DNA of 35,343 nt from Bacillus sp. (in: firmicutes) (GTDB lineage Bacteria; Bacillota; Bacilli; Bacillales; Cytobacillaceae): assembly GCA_011524525.1 (NCBI GenBank), contig WTKE01000088.1, forward strand, positions 1-35,343, read 5' to 3'. How positions within the stretch are numbered: position 1 is the stretch's first letter; each line of letters starts with the position of its first letter. The notes under the pieces are model-generated. The model was not told where the DNA came from, ran no database searches, and worked only from the letters and a program-made list of their open reading frames with translations. Made by a program: the position numbers and the translations under genes. Shown here one piece after another: positions 25,815 through 34,369 of this stretch.

Positions 25815-26606
25815 ATGCGTGATGGTCATGTTCATTCAAAGTTTTGTCCCCATGGTTCGAAAGATGCTTTTCAAACCTATATTGAGCACGCAATAGAACT
25901 TGGAATTACCACTATCTCTTTTACGGAACACGCCCCTCTTCCAGCTGGCTTTACCGATCCAACCCCCCTTCAAGACAGCTCTATGAAAATGGAGGATTTA
26001 CCGGCATATTTAGAAGAGCTAGCTGTTCTAAGAGAAAAATATAAAGGAAAGATTACCATACATACAGGTTTAGAAGTAGATTTCATTGAGGGATTTGAAA
26101 GAGAAACAACAGAATTTCTAAACAAATATGGACCATCTCTAACTGATAGTATTTTGTCAGTTCATTTTTTAAAGCATGAACGAGAATATGACTGTTTAGA
26201 TTATAGTCCTGACGTATTTGGTGATATGATTACGCGCTACGGTGGGATAGAAAAGGTATATGAATCCTACTACCGAACGCTTTTACTGTCTATAAAATCC
26301 AATTTAGGAAGTTATAAACCCAAGCGTATCGGACATATAACTTTAGTGAATAAATTCCAAAAAAAATATCCTTGTCCATTTAGCTTTAACAAGGAAATAC
26401 AAAGTATATTGATGGAAGTGAAACAAAAAAACTACGAGCTCGATTATAACGGAGCTGGAACAGCAAAGCCGCTATGTCGGGAACCTTATCCGCCGACAGC
26501 GATAGCTAACCAAGCCATTCAATTAAACATTCCGATGATATATGGATCGGATGCTCATCAAGCGAAGGAACTCCTTCAAGGATATGAGCAATTACTCCGA
26601 AATTAA
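25815..26606 (+). CDS. hisJ: Histidinol-phosphatase, PHP type
   Basis: 263-residue PHP-domain metallo-phosphatase for the penultimate phosphatase step of histidine synthesis. Metal ligands are visible: H5 and H7 in [11 protein letters not shown]38-H39 in FTEHAP, E in [10 protein letters not shown] in SVHFLKH, H in [11 protein letters not shown] and D-x-H in [10 protein letters not shown]. The start at 25815 follows AAGGAGGCTTTTTCATC; the longer frame would add 47 AT-rich residues running through the promoter region. It stands alone, away from other his genes, as in B. subtilis. It ends five bases from the convergent refZ stop. Confidence 0.95.
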   Translation: MRDGHVHSKFCPHGSKDAFQTYIEHAIELGITTISFTEHAPLPAGFTDPTPLQDSSMKMEDLPAYLEELAVLREKYKGKITIHTGLEVDFIEGFERETTEFLNKYGPSLTDSILSVHFLKHEREYDCLDYSPDVFGDMITRYGGIEKVYESYYRTLLLSIKSNLGSYKPKRIGHITLVNKFQKKYPCPFSFNKEIQSILMEVKQKNYELDYNGAGTAKPLCREPYPPTAIANQAIQLNIPMIYGSDAHQAKELLQGYEQLLRN

Positions 26607-26611
26607 AACGA

Positions 26612-27235
26612 TTAAAACACTAATTCCTTTGGATGATGGGGAGTTAATACTCCTTCAATCCAGTTATTGATTTCACCAATATATTTCTGTGTAAAATACG
26701 GTTCATGAGGAAAAACATGAAGAACTTCTGAGAGATAATGGGTATTTAGAAAAGGCATGGATAAAAGCGATTTGAGTTGGACAATTGTAAAAGTGACAGA
26801 CACTTGTCTGAACTCTCCTGTTATGATTCCTTCCTCAATGACAGCTTTAAAATAATACTTTTCCTTTGCAAAGTACGTACTCATTATTTCTCGGACAGTT
26901 TGTGAATCTATGGACATTTCTCTTAAAATTAATCTTGTCAGCTGCATGTTCTCCGTGTGGTAATTAATAATGCTTTCAGCCATTTTCTGAAGCGTTGCCT
27001 TTGCTCCTTGGTCAATACATAAAAATGCTGATTCAAGCTCTGCAATATACGCTTCAAAATACTTTAAAAAGCAATATTCTAGTAGACCATGTTTATTCTG
27101 GAAATAGTAGGAGATGTTAGAGACGTTGCTGTTTGCCTTTTGGGCAATATCTCGAATCGTTGTTCCTGAAAACCCCTTCGTGTTAAAAAGATAAATTGCT
27201 GCCTCGACAATGGAATCCTTTGAATTTTTCTTCAT
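26612..27235 (-). CDS. refZ: TetR-family division/chromosome-capture regulator RefZ
   Basis: 207 residues, equal to B. subtilis RefZ. An N-terminal TetR helix-turn-helix (about 1-50: GFSGTTIRDIAQKANSNVSNISYYFQNKHGLLEYCF) precedes a helical ligand/dimer domain. RefZ binds motifs near the origin and, at sporulation, affects FtsZ position and chromosome capture. The ATG at 27235 has GGAGGTGGTTTCAA upstream; the longer frame starts inside the predicted promoter. A sigma-H-like promoter upstream fits its early-sporulation role. Convergent with hisJ, with no visible terminator in the five-base gap. Confidence 0.88.
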   Translation of the reverse strand: MKKNSKDSIVEAAIYLFNTKGFSGTTIRDIAQKANSNVSNISYYFQNKHGLLEYCFLKYFEAYIAELESAFLCIDQGAKATLQKMAESIINYHTENMQLTRLILREMSIDSQTVREIMSTYFAKEKYYFKAVIEEGIITGEFRQVSVTFTIVQLKSLLSMPFLNTHYLSEVLHVFPHEPYFTQKYIGEINNWIEGVLTPHHPKELVF

Positions 27236-27282
27236 TTGAAACCACCTCCATCTCTTAATCACAGAAAATAGCCTTATGTATA

Positions 27283-27312
27283 ACATTCTTTATTCGACAT
27301 TTCTTCTCCTGT
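27283..27312 (-). promoter_or_regulatory. Sigma-H-like promoter of refZ
   Basis: Minus strand ACAGGAGAA (27304-27312), 12 bases, AAAGAATGT (27283-27291). Against RnAGGAWWW / RnnGAATWW there is one mismatch in each box, both at W positions, with canonical spacing. refZ is known to be expressed at the onset of sporulation. Confidence 0.55.
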
Positions 27313-27321
27313 ATAAAAAAC

Positions 27322-27351
27322 TCGACAAAGTCTACTTATTTTCGCTAAAAT
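27322..27351 (+). promoter_or_regulatory. Sigma-A promoter of ytsP
   Basis: TCGACA (27322-27327), 18 bases, TAAAAT (27346-27351). The predicted transcript starts near 27358, excluding the in-frame ATG at 27352 as translation start. Confidence 0.65.
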
Positions 27352-27384
27352 ATGATAATTACCTATGTGTTTGGAGGGAAAGAT

Positions 27385-27867
27385 ATGTTTGAAACAAAGA
27401 ATTACGCAGGGACGAGAGAGGAAAACTATCGCCTATTAATAAAACAACTGAAATCGCTTCTTGAAGGTGAAACGAACTCGATTGCCAACTTGAGCAATGC
27501 GTCATCTCTATTAAATCAATTTTTGTCGGACGTCAATTGGGTTGGTTTTTACTTAATGGATGAGGACAAAGAATTAGTGCTCGGACCATTTCAAGGTCTG
27601 CCTGCATGTGTAAGAATTCCTCTTGGTAGGGGTGTTTGCGGAACTAGCGCAAAAGAAAGAAAGACGATTTTAGTAGAGGATGTCCATCAATTCCCTGGTC
27701 ATATTGCATGCGATGCAGCTTCTCAATCAGAAATTGTTGTTCCTATAATAAAAGAAGGACAACTCCTGGGAGTTCTAGATATAGATTCACCTAGCAAAAA
27801 CCGTTTTGACACAATAGATCAAAAAATGCTTGAGCAATTTGTTGATGAATTAATTAATCATTTATAA
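27385..27867 (+). CDS. ytsP: Free methionine-(R)-sulfoxide reductase, GAF type
   Basis: 160-residue single GAF domain of the fRMsr (MsrC/YebR) type that reduces free methionine-R-sulfoxide. The three cysteines are C75, C85 and C109, with the same spacing (10 and 24) as C84, C94 and C118 of E. coli YebR. The surrounding VCGT, ERKT, VEDVHQFPGHIACDAAS and SEIVVP are family signatures, so it should be catalytic rather than a sensor GAF. The start MFETKNYAG has GGAGGGAAAGAT before it and lies inside the predicted transcript. It is divergent from refZ and ends in its own terminator. Confidence 0.92.
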   Translation: MFETKNYAGTREENYRLLIKQLKSLLEGETNSIANLSNASSLLNQFLSDVNWVGFYLMDEDKELVLGPFQGLPACVRIPLGRGVCGTSAKERKTILVEDVHQFPGHIACDAASQSEIVVPIIKEGQLLGVLDIDSPSKNRFDTIDQKMLEQFVDELINHL

Positions 27868-27892
27868 AAGAGGCAGATGGTCTGCCTCTTTT
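27866..27892. terminator. Bidirectional terminator between ytsP and methionine gamma-lyase
   Basis: 12-bp stem AAAAGAGGCAGA / TCTGCCTCTTTT with a 3-nt loop, followed by TTAT on plus. The ytsP stop lies on the left arm and the stop of the minus-strand gene begins one base after the right arm. Confidence 0.87.
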
Positions 27893-29083
27893 TTATATGA
27901 AAGCATTCAAAGCTTGATCCAAATCTTCCTGAATATCTTCCCATGCTTCTAGTCCGACCGATAACCGTATCAAATTATCTTGTATACCCATCTTTTCTCT
28001 CTCTGTTTTCGGGACAACTGAGTGGGTCATTGTTGCCGGGTGCTGTATTAAGGTTTCCGCATCACCTAGACTAACAGCAATCTTTATTAACTGTAACCGA
28101 TTCATAAACTTCTGTGCTTCTTCCACCCCTCCATGCAAAGTAAAAGAAAGTAATCCGCCTGCCTGACGCATTTGTTTTTTCATTATTTTATAGTCTGGAT
28201 GCTTGCTATCCCCTGGGTAGAATACTTGATTCACAGCCACATGCTCACTTAAAAACGAGTGAATCTTCCTAGCATTCTCACAATGACGATCCATTCTTAC
28301 TGGTAAGGTTTTCAACCCTCTCAATAGCAACCATGCATCAAACGGAGAAATAATTCCTCCAATATCTTTTTGTGTGGTCATTGCCACCTCTTGAAGAAAA
28401 CTATGCTTTCCAACAACGATTCCAGCAATCACATCCCCATGCCCACAAATATATTTCGTTGCACTATGAACGACTACATCACAACCAAGCTCAAGAGGTG
28501 TCTGCAAATAAGGAGAACAAAACGTATTGTCCACAACAACAGGAATCCCTTTTTCTTTTCCAACTGTAGCAATCATCTCTAGGTCAACAAGCTTCATGGT
28601 TGGATTGATTGGGGTTTCTACATAAATGCATGTAGTTTCGGGCTTAATGGCTTGTAAAAGCTGTTCCTTTGTTTCCATCTCTGAAAAGGTATATGTGATT
28701 TGATATTTATGATTAAGAATCTTAAGCAAACCAAAAGTACATCCGTAAACACCTTGAGAACAGAGAACATGGTCACCTGCTTTCGTAAGAGAAACTAATA
28801 CAGCTGACACAGCAGCCATTCCTGAGCCAAATGCTAGAGCAGCTTCCCCTTTCTCAATTGCTGCCATTCTCTCTTCAAGTATAGAAACGGTTGGATTACC
28901 CAAACGGGAATAAATATATCCTGAATCTTCTCCAGCAAACCTCTTTTCCCCTTGCTCTGCGGTTGCAAAGCAATACGTAGATGTCTGGAAAATAGGCGGA
29001 ACTAAGCTGCCTTCAAATGAACTAGCATCATAGCCATGATGAATCACTTCGGTTTCCATCTTAAAAGATTTTTTCTCTCCCAT
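27893..29083 (-). CDS. megL: Methionine gamma-lyase (Cys/Met-metabolism PLP enzyme)
   Basis: 396-residue PLP enzyme. PLP lysine is K210 in HSATKYICGHGD; YSRLGNPT and the FGSGMAA loop are standard for the cystathionine family. The pair Y113-G-C115 in GVYGCTF corresponds to Y114 and C116 of Pseudomonas methionine gamma-lyase, a cysteine that most cystathionine synthases and lyases lack, so L-methionine to methanethiol, 2-oxobutyrate and ammonia is the best call; cystathionine gamma-synthase activity is the alternative. The start MGEKK has GGAGGAGG upstream; an in-frame ATG five codons earlier overlaps that site. A consensus cre site sits just before the ribosome binding site. Confidence 0.87.
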   Translation of the reverse strand: MGEKKSFKMETEVIHHGYDASSFEGSLVPPIFQTSTYCFATAEQGEKRFAGEDSGYIYSRLGNPTVSILEERMAAIEKGEAALAFGSGMAAVSAVLVSLTKAGDHVLCSQGVYGCTFGLLKILNHKYQITYTFSEMETKEQLLQAIKPETTCIYVETPINPTMKLVDLEMIATVGKEKGIPVVVDNTFCSPYLQTPLELGCDVVVHSATKYICGHGDVIAGIVVGKHSFLQEVAMTTQKDIGGIISPFDAWLLLRGLKTLPVRMDRHCENARKIHSFLSEHVAVNQVFYPGDSKHPDYKIMKKQMRQAGGLLSFTLHGGVEEAQKFMNRLQLIKIAVSLGDAETLIQHPATMTHSVVPKTEREKMGIQDNLIRLSVGLEAWEDIQEDLDQALNAFI

Positions 29084-29099
29084 ATGCTCCTCCTCCATT

Positions 29100-29113
29100 T
29101 GTAAACGCTTACA
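29100..29113. promoter_or_regulatory. Consensus cre site (CcpA) of the methionine gamma-lyase gene
   Basis: TGTAAACGCTTACA matches TGWAANCGNTNWCA at every defined position. It lies 17 bases upstream of the ATG and directly after a possible extended -10 (TGATAAGAT on minus), a position that favours repression. Confidence 0.82.
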
Positions 29114-29166
29114 ATCTTATCAAGGATTACTCATTACTAGCATATGTAATACCGATCCAATTGGAA

Positions 29167-29203
29167 AGTAAAAAGGAGCTCGAAATTGGCGCTCCTTTTT
29201 ACT
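29167..29203 (-). terminator. Terminator of the diguanylate cyclase gene
   Basis: Perfect 13-bp stem AGTAAAAAGGAGC / GCTCCTTTTTACT with an 11-nt loop; its outer arm contains two bases of the stop codon. Confidence 0.85.
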
Positions 29204-31067
29204 AAGAGGTTACATTTTCTTGAACCACAACTCGATCCTTACCCGTATCCTTTGCCACATAAAGGGCAGTGTCCGCTCGCTTGAACAAGTTTGTAAAATT
29301 ATCTGGATTGTCCATATTCCAATAGGAAACCCCACAGGAAATGGTTATTGATGGTTTAGATAATTCCCTTACTTTATCTACTAATCGGTTTGCAATACTT
29401 ATTCCCACCTCAAGTGGGATACGTGGAAGATAAACAGCAAGTTCCTCTCCACCCCAACGGGCCCCAATATCGCTTTCTCTTATATTACTTTTTATAATAT
29501 CCGCGACTTGAATAAGGATCTCATCCCCAACTTGGTGACCATATTTATCGTTAACACCTTTAAAATTATCAATATCAATTAAAAGGAAGGTTCCTTGCTG
29601 ATCTTCATCAAGTGATTCATGAACCTTTGTATCTAAATAGTTCCTTGAATACAGCTTCGTTAAATGATCTGTAACAACCATGTTCTCTAATTCTTCTCTA
29701 AGCATTGAATTTGTAAAAGCCAAGGTAGAATGATGAATTAATGACTGCATTAATTTAAAGTTTTCGAAAGAAAAATGATAGGGCTCGGTATGCATAACGA
29801 GAGCAATACCTTTAATTACTGCGGATTGTACCATTGGAACCGCCATAATGGATCGATATTGTTTCACATCACGATTGAGGTTTATTTCCACATCACCAAT
29901 AAAAATGGAATCCTGTTCTTTCTTCAATCTGTCTACTACGAATTGAACGTATGCCATGGAAGCTTCCGTATCAAAAAACGGTGTAGACCCGGCTAATACG
30001 CTAATTGGCCTCAAATCCGATGCTAGCAATACAAAGCAAACCTCTTCCGCATCAAACGACTGAACAATTTGTTCCGTCATGTACGACATCGTTTCAGTCA
30101 ATCGTAAATTAGAATTTAAACGATGCGAAGTCTCGTTGATCAATTGAAGATCAGCAATTAATCGTTTTGATTGCTGATAAAGCTGCGCATTTTCAAGCGC
30201 AGAACCAGCCGTATTTGCTAATAGTTTTATAAACTCTACTTCATTACTTGGAAACGTCAATGTGTCTGGAGCTATAACTTGGAGTACTCCGTATACACCT
30301 TGTTTTCCTTTTAAAGGTGCATATAGTACTGAACGTCGTTCATTCAAAGAATCTTCCATTTGGATCGTTCCAGTAACATAGGCTTCCATAGCTGCTAAGT
30401 TTTCACTATCATATTCTAAATCCTTAATTGGCAATTCACTATGATTATCATTGTCATGTGACAGCATTAAATAATACGTAAAACTTGGATATACCTCCTG
30501 AAGCGTATAGATAATCTCACCTAACACAGCATCCATATCCATTGTTGAATGAAATTTTTCATTCACACGAAATAGCTGTTTATAACGTTTCTCTTCCATG
30601 ACAATTTTGTATAATTCTTGAGCCTTCTGTACAAATGACGAACACACAATCGCAAATTGTTCAAACCACTCTTGATTAGTGGGGGTAATTGATGATTGAT
30701 TTCCTTTTAAGCATAAAACACCTAAATTCCTGCCCAATTTTACAAGTGGAATAAGCACCTGATAATCTTTAAAGTTCATGTCTGTTGGGGAAAAATCTAT
30801 CGTTTTCAATGAACTCAACCAGTCACTTGAATCGTTGGATAGTGTAACTCCTATAGTGTTTTCGTTTGTAGAAACTTCAAAGGAAAATTGGTTCTTCCAA
30901 GCATGACAATTGAACAAAGTAACTTCATCAAGCTCGAGCATTTTTTGAATCGTTTTAAGCATAGTCTTTAATACATTTTGATAATGAAAAGCTCCCGACT
31001 CCGTGTCGATTAGATCAAAGAACTGACTTTTAAGTGTTTCAATTGATTTATCAGAAAGAAATCTCAT
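29202..31067 (-). CDS. dgcP: Diguanylate cyclase with GAF domains (DgcP/YtrP type)
   Basis: 621 residues: about three GAF-like modules (roughly 15-450) then a GGDEF domain (about 460-615). The active site GGEEL (539-543) and metal-binding DIDNFKGVNDKYGHQVGDEIL are intact, so c-di-GMP synthesis is expected. An inhibitory RxxD I-site (RESD, 530-533) sits five residues before it, suggesting product feedback. No membrane segment is seen. The start at 31067 follows TTAGGTGATGACGTA; the upstream in-frame ATG at 31115 has its only purine-rich box directly abutting it. Position near rpsD matches ytrP. It follows a membrane-anchored protein gene by 65 bases and may be co-transcribed. Confidence 0.9.
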   Translation of the reverse strand: MRFLSDKSIETLKSQFFDLIDTESGAFHYQNVLKTMLKTIQKMLELDEVTLFNCHAWKNQFSFEVSTNENTIGVTLSNDSSDWLSSLKTIDFSPTDMNFKDYQVLIPLVKLGRNLGVLCLKGNQSSITPTNQEWFEQFAIVCSSFVQKAQELYKIVMEEKRYKQLFRVNEKFHSTMDMDAVLGEIIYTLQEVYPSFTYYLMLSHDNDNHSELPIKDLEYDSENLAAMEAYVTGTIQMEDSLNERRSVLYAPLKGKQGVYGVLQVIAPDTLTFPSNEVEFIKLLANTAGSALENAQLYQQSKRLIADLQLINETSHRLNSNLRLTETMSYMTEQIVQSFDAEEVCFVLLASDLRPISVLAGSTPFFDTEASMAYVQFVVDRLKKEQDSIFIGDVEINLNRDVKQYRSIMAVPMVQSAVIKGIALVMHTEPYHFSFENFKLMQSLIHHSTLAFTNSMLREELENMVVTDHLTKLYSRNYLDTKVHESLDEDQQGTFLLIDIDNFKGVNDKYGHQVGDEILIQVADIIKSNIRESDIGARWGGEELAVYLPRIPLEVGISIANRLVDKVRELSKPSITISCGVSYWNMDNPDNFTNLFKRADTALYVAKDTGKDRVVVQENVTS

Positions 31068-31132
31068 TACGTCATCACCTAATACCTTAGCTGGTTTGAA
31101 ACCATTTGATCTCATCCCGCCTGAAATATATA

Positions 31133-31726
31133 TTAATTTTTCAATGTGGAAATTATTATCTTTTGGTCAGTAATAACAAGCCACATGGAACCGTCCTTTG
31201 ATAAGGAGAATAGCTGGTTAATTTTCCTCTTTCCCACATCCAACTGCTTGTCTCCCAATTGAACAATAGTGCGGCCATCTTCTATTTTTTCGATTAAGTT
31301 TGATTGTTCTACAGATTTACGTTCTCTATACTCAGGTGATCGTGTGGCTTGTTCCAAATCACTTGTGAAATAATTCCACTGTCCATCCATTTTCACCCAT
31401 ACACCTTTACTCTCTTTATCTAAAGAGATCATCGTTGGCTTTCCATCTAGAGTGGCTGCCTTCCTTGTCTTAAATAGATAGTTATTATCTATTTGAACTT
31501 CATATTCAGCTAATATATAGTTATTATCTTGTTTTTTTGCTAAAACGATGATAGGATAATCTTCTTTATCTAGGCTTTGATGGAGGACTGTCACTAAGGG
31601 AGGATTAATTACTTCTCTTTGTTTACTATATTTATAGTACAATGCTCCTATTGTAAAACTAATACAAATAAAAAGCAAAAGAAATCGCACTCTTCTTTCT
31701 TTCCTAGTTTCACGCACTTTAACCAC
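31133..31726 (-). CDS. Membrane-anchored extracytoplasmic protein, unrecognised
   Basis: 197 residues; a basic N-terminus (VRETRKERRVRF) and one membrane segment at about 13-30 place the remaining 165 residues outside the cell. That part alternates short beta-rich pieces (NNYILAEYEVQIDNNYLF; SMWLVITDQKIIIS) with no cysteines, and I do not recognise a fold. The start is uncertain: GTG at 31726 or GTG three codons later, both with weak ribosome binding sites. It lies upstream of the diguanylate cyclase gene on the same strand with no terminator between, so a shared transcript is plausible. Confidence 0.72.
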   Translation of the reverse strand: MVKVRETRKERRVRFLLLFICISFTIGALYYKYSKQREVINPPLVTVLHQSLDKEDYPIIVLAKKQDNNYILAEYEVQIDNNYLFKTRKAATLDGKPTMISLDKESKGVWVKMDGQWNYFTSDLEQATRSPEYRERKSVEQSNLIEKIEDGRTIVQLGDKQLDVGKRKINQLFSLSKDGSMWLVITDQKIIISTLKN

Positions 31727-31803
31727 TCTTTTTCATAATTAGATTATATCATATTAACGATCATCCTCTAGATAATAACATATTCCTAAAAAATAAAATT
31801 CCC

Positions 31804-31833
31804 TTGACTTTCTATCACTTTAACACATATAAT
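31804..31833 (+). promoter_or_regulatory. Sigma-A promoter of rpsD
   Basis: TTGACT (31804-31809), 18 bases, TATAAT (31828-31833). Predicted start near 31840, giving a leader of about 198 bases. Confidence 0.85.
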
Positions 31834-31839
31834 ATTCTT

Positions 31840-32037
31840 TGTGTAAAATATCGCAGCCTATGTGAACGCCTTTATGAATACATTTTGTTCCTCAATAGAA
31901 GCTGACCTTCTAGGATGGGGTATCGGTAACCCTTAAGCTGCTAGGGCGAAGGTACATGAAAACAAAATGGTCATACTGCTTGTGAACACTACTGTTTTTA
32001 TTTTACAACAAAATAAAAACACGAGGAGGAGTCATTC
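31840..32037 (+). ncRNA. rpsD leader RNA (S4 autoregulatory element)
   Basis: Long 5' leader with nested pairing: CATTTTGTT (31881-31889) with AACAAAATG (31961-31969) encloses TAGAAG/CTTCTA and GGGT/ACCC hairpins. An AT-rich 11-bp hairpin GTTTTTATTTT / AAAATAAAAAC (31994-32020) stands directly before the GAGGAGGAG ribosome binding site. Established for B. subtilis: protein S4 represses its own rpsD message by binding a structured leader. The equivalence is inferred from position and structure, not alignment. Confidence 0.72.
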
Positions 32038-32640
32038 ATGGCTCGTTATACTGGCCCAAGCTGGAAATTATCACGTCGTCTTGGAATCTCTCTAAGCGGC
32101 ACTGGTAAAGAATTAGAAAAGCGTCCTTACGCTCCTGGACAACATGGTCCAAACCAACGCAAGAAGTTATCTGAATACGGTTTACAATTACAAGAGAAGC
32201 AAAAGCTTCGTCATATGTATGGAGTGACTGAGCGTCAATTCCGTAACTTATTTGACAAAGCTGGTAAGATTTCTGGTAAGCACGGTGAAAACTTCATGGC
32301 TCTTTTAGAGTCACGTTTAGATAACGTAGTATACCGTTTAGGTCTTGCTCGTACTCGTCGTCAAGCTCGTCAGCTTGTTAACCACGGTCACATTTTAGTA
32401 AATGGCAAGCGCGTTGATATTCCATCATTCCGCGTATTACCTGGTCAAACAATTTCTTTACGTGAAAAGTCACGTAACCTTGACATCGTTAAAGAAGCAG
32501 TTGAAGTGAACAACTTCGTACCTGATTTCTTAACTTTCGATGCTGACAAATTAGAAGGTACATTCACTCGCTTACCTGAGCGTTCTGAATTACCAGCTGA
32601 AATCAACGAAGCTCTTATCGTTGAATTCTACTCTCGTTAA
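32038..32640 (+). CDS. rpsD: Ribosomal protein S4
   Basis: 200-residue primary 16S rRNA-binding protein that nucleates 30S assembly. Starts [19 protein letters not shown]; the S4 RNA-binding domain (about 94-155) contains [32 protein letters not shown]. No cysteines are present, so this is the zinc-independent form. GAGGAGGAG lies upstream of ATG. Codon use is visibly biased to highly expressed codons compared with neighbours. Monocistronic with its own strong terminator; autoregulation through the leader is expected. Confidence 0.98.
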   Translation: MARYTGPSWKLSRRLGISLSGTGKELEKRPYAPGQHGPNQRKKLSEYGLQLQEKQKLRHMYGVTERQFRNLFDKAGKISGKHGENFMALLESRLDNVVYRLGLARTRRQARQLVNHGHILVNGKRVDIPSFRVLPGQTISLREKSRNLDIVKEAVEVNNFVPDFLTFDADKLEGTFTRLPERSELPAEINEALIVEFYSR

Positions 32641-32647
32641 TAAAAAG

Positions 32648-32673
32648 AGATCCAGCGAAAATTCGCTGGATCT
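32648..32673. terminator. Bidirectional terminator between rpsD and floT
   Basis: 12-bp stem AGATCCAGCGAA / TTCGCTGGATCT with a 2-nt loop and TTTTT following on plus; the A-run on the left makes it usable for floT on minus. Confidence 0.88.
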
Positions 32674-32676
32674 TTT

Positions 32677-34188
32677 TTATTCTGCTTTGCTTTCTTTTAA
32701 ATCCTCTGCTAACTGATCAATACTTTGACGTACATTCCCTTTACCTGCAAATGTTTCAAGTAGGTTTTTTACATCAATTCCTGACGAGGCTTTTAATGTT
32801 TCCTGTAAAGAAGACATCAAGTTGGTTGCATAGCCTGTTACTTTATTTGCTCCGCCACCTTCACCCCCACCTGTATCAACTACGGTGATTTTATCTATAT
32901 TAGATAGTGGGCTTGCAATCTCTTTCGCGTATTCAGGTAACATTCTCACAATCATATCCATAACAGCTGCTTGACCGTACATTTCGAACGCTTCAGCAAT
33001 CTTACGTTTCGCTTCTGCCTCAGCTAATCCTTTTAGGCGAATGATTTCAGCTTCTGCTTCCCCTTGAGCTCTCTCCGACTCAGCTTTAGCAAGACCATCC
33101 AGTCGTACTTTCTCAGCATCCGCTTTCGCCATCGCTTCAATTCGATATTTATTCGCATCAGCTTCAGCTAACTGTCTTGCCTTGTCTGCTGCAGCGGCTT
33201 GTTCAACGGCATAACGATCCGCATCCGCTTTTTTCTTCACTTCAGAATCGTACTGTCGTTCACGACGTTGAATCTCTTTTTCTTCAAGTTCAATTTGCTT
33301 TTGACGTTCGATGATTTTGATTTGCATTTCATGCTCTGTAACTTCTTGCTTGGCTCTAGCTGTTTCAAGATCATACGCTTGGTCTGCACGAGCTTTAGCA
33401 ATATCTTGTTCCCGACGATACTCAGCAATTTTCATTTGATTCACTTTTTCAGCCTCAGCTATTTCTGTGGCTCTTTCAAGCTCCGCCTTCTGTGCGTCCT
33501 TTGCTGCTTCTGCACGCTTAATTCGTGTTTCCTTTTCTGCCTCAGCAGTTGCAATATCTGCATCTCTTTTTACCTGGGCAATTCTTGGCTTACCCAATGA
33601 ATCCAAGTATCCATTTTTGTCTCTTACATCCTTAATTGTAAACGATACAATAACAAGTCCCATTTTCGCTAAATCCTGCGAAGCCACTCGCTGCACTTCT
33701 TGAGAGAACTTATCACGATTTTTGTAGATTTCCTCCACGGTCATAGACCCAAGGATGGAACGTAGATGTCCTTCTAAGACTTCCTTCGCCTCGTTCTCTC
33801 GATCTTCCTTCGCTTTTCCTAAAAACTGTTCTGCAGCTGTCGCGATTTCCTCGATAGATCCCCCTATCTTAATAATTGCAACTCCATCAGCCATAACAGG
33901 AACCCCTTGTTCTGTATACACTTCAGGTGTCGTCACTTCAAGTTTGCTAGAAAGCAAGCTCAATGGTTCCGCTTGTTGGAACACTGGAAAAATAAAGGCA
34001 CCGCCACCTCGTATAATTTTTATACGATTCCCCGACTCATCAACATGAACGTTTTTACTTCCTAAGTAACTCCCTGTAACGATTAACGCTTCATCAGGTC
34101 CAGCTGTACGATATTTTGTAATGAATACAGCAATAAGTGCAATGAGTAAAAAGGCAACAATGCCCCCTACAATAAAAATGGGTAACAT
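32677..34188 (-). CDS. floT: Flotillin FloT (YuaG)
   Basis: 503-residue membrane-microdomain scaffold. N-terminal membrane hairpin MLPIFIVGGIVAFLLIALIAVFI, then an SPFH/PHB domain (about 30-200), a long E/A/K-rich coiled coil (about 205-390) with repeated AEAEKE and AEADANK-type units, and a C-terminal oligomerisation region with a glycine-rich insert (TGGGEGGGANK). The start at 34188 is eight bases after GGAG; the ATG two codons earlier is too close to it. Second gene after yuaF across a 196-base gap with strong inverted repeats; both are likely read from the sigma-W promoter. Confidence 0.96.
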   Translation of the reverse strand: MLPIFIVGGIVAFLLIALIAVFITKYRTAGPDEALIVTGSYLGSKNVHVDESGNRIKIIRGGGAFIFPVFQQAEPLSLLSSKLEVTTPEVYTEQGVPVMADGVAIIKIGGSIEEIATAAEQFLGKAKEDRENEAKEVLEGHLRSILGSMTVEEIYKNRDKFSQEVQRVASQDLAKMGLVIVSFTIKDVRDKNGYLDSLGKPRIAQVKRDADIATAEAEKETRIKRAEAAKDAQKAELERATEIAEAEKVNQMKIAEYRREQDIAKARADQAYDLETARAKQEVTEHEMQIKIIERQKQIELEEKEIQRRERQYDSEVKKKADADRYAVEQAAAADKARQLAEADANKYRIEAMAKADAEKVRLDGLAKAESERAQGEAEAEIIRLKGLAEAEAKRKIAEAFEMYGQAAVMDMIVRMLPEYAKEIASPLSNIDKITVVDTGGGEGGGANKVTGYATNLMSSLQETLKASSGIDVKNLLETFAGKGNVRQSIDQLAEDLKESKAE

Positions 34189-34298
34189 AGACATCTCTCC
34201 TTAAGTAAAGTTCTTTTCTTAACTTTGTTGCTTTTTGGAACATAATTTTAATGATTGTGCTAAGTTTCTGCAGAAAACAGCTTGGATTTAATAAGAAA

Positions 34299-34369
34299 AG
34301 AGCCTGCATCCTAAATTATTTAGTGTAAAATAGCTATTTCCATGTTAAAATCGGCTCTAAGATTTTAAC
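34299..34369 (-). ncRNA. Possible structured RNA between yuaF and floT
   Basis: The minus-strand transcript can form a perfect 9-bp hairpin GTTAAAATC / GATTTTAAC (34344-34369) whose loop holds AGAGCC. That sequence is complementary to GGCTCT at 34299-34304, which is followed by TTTCTTATT. CTAAATAATTTAG and the palindrome AAATAGCTATTT lie between. The two pairings share bases and could be a pseudoknot or alternatives (attenuator-like). No known family is recognised. Confidence 0.35.

Larger units (their letters stand above)
31727..32037 (+). other. Gene-free stretch: rpsD promoter and leader
   Basis: No gene. About 75 AT-rich bases precede the rpsD promoter at 31804-31833; from about 31840 the region is the structured rpsD leader described separately. 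Confidence 0.8.

Noticed and set aside
33199-33600. 133-residue plus-strand frame inside floT
   Set aside because: Antisense of the E/A/K-rich coiled coil, which yields long open frames by composition; no ribosome binding site and odd F/L/S-rich product.
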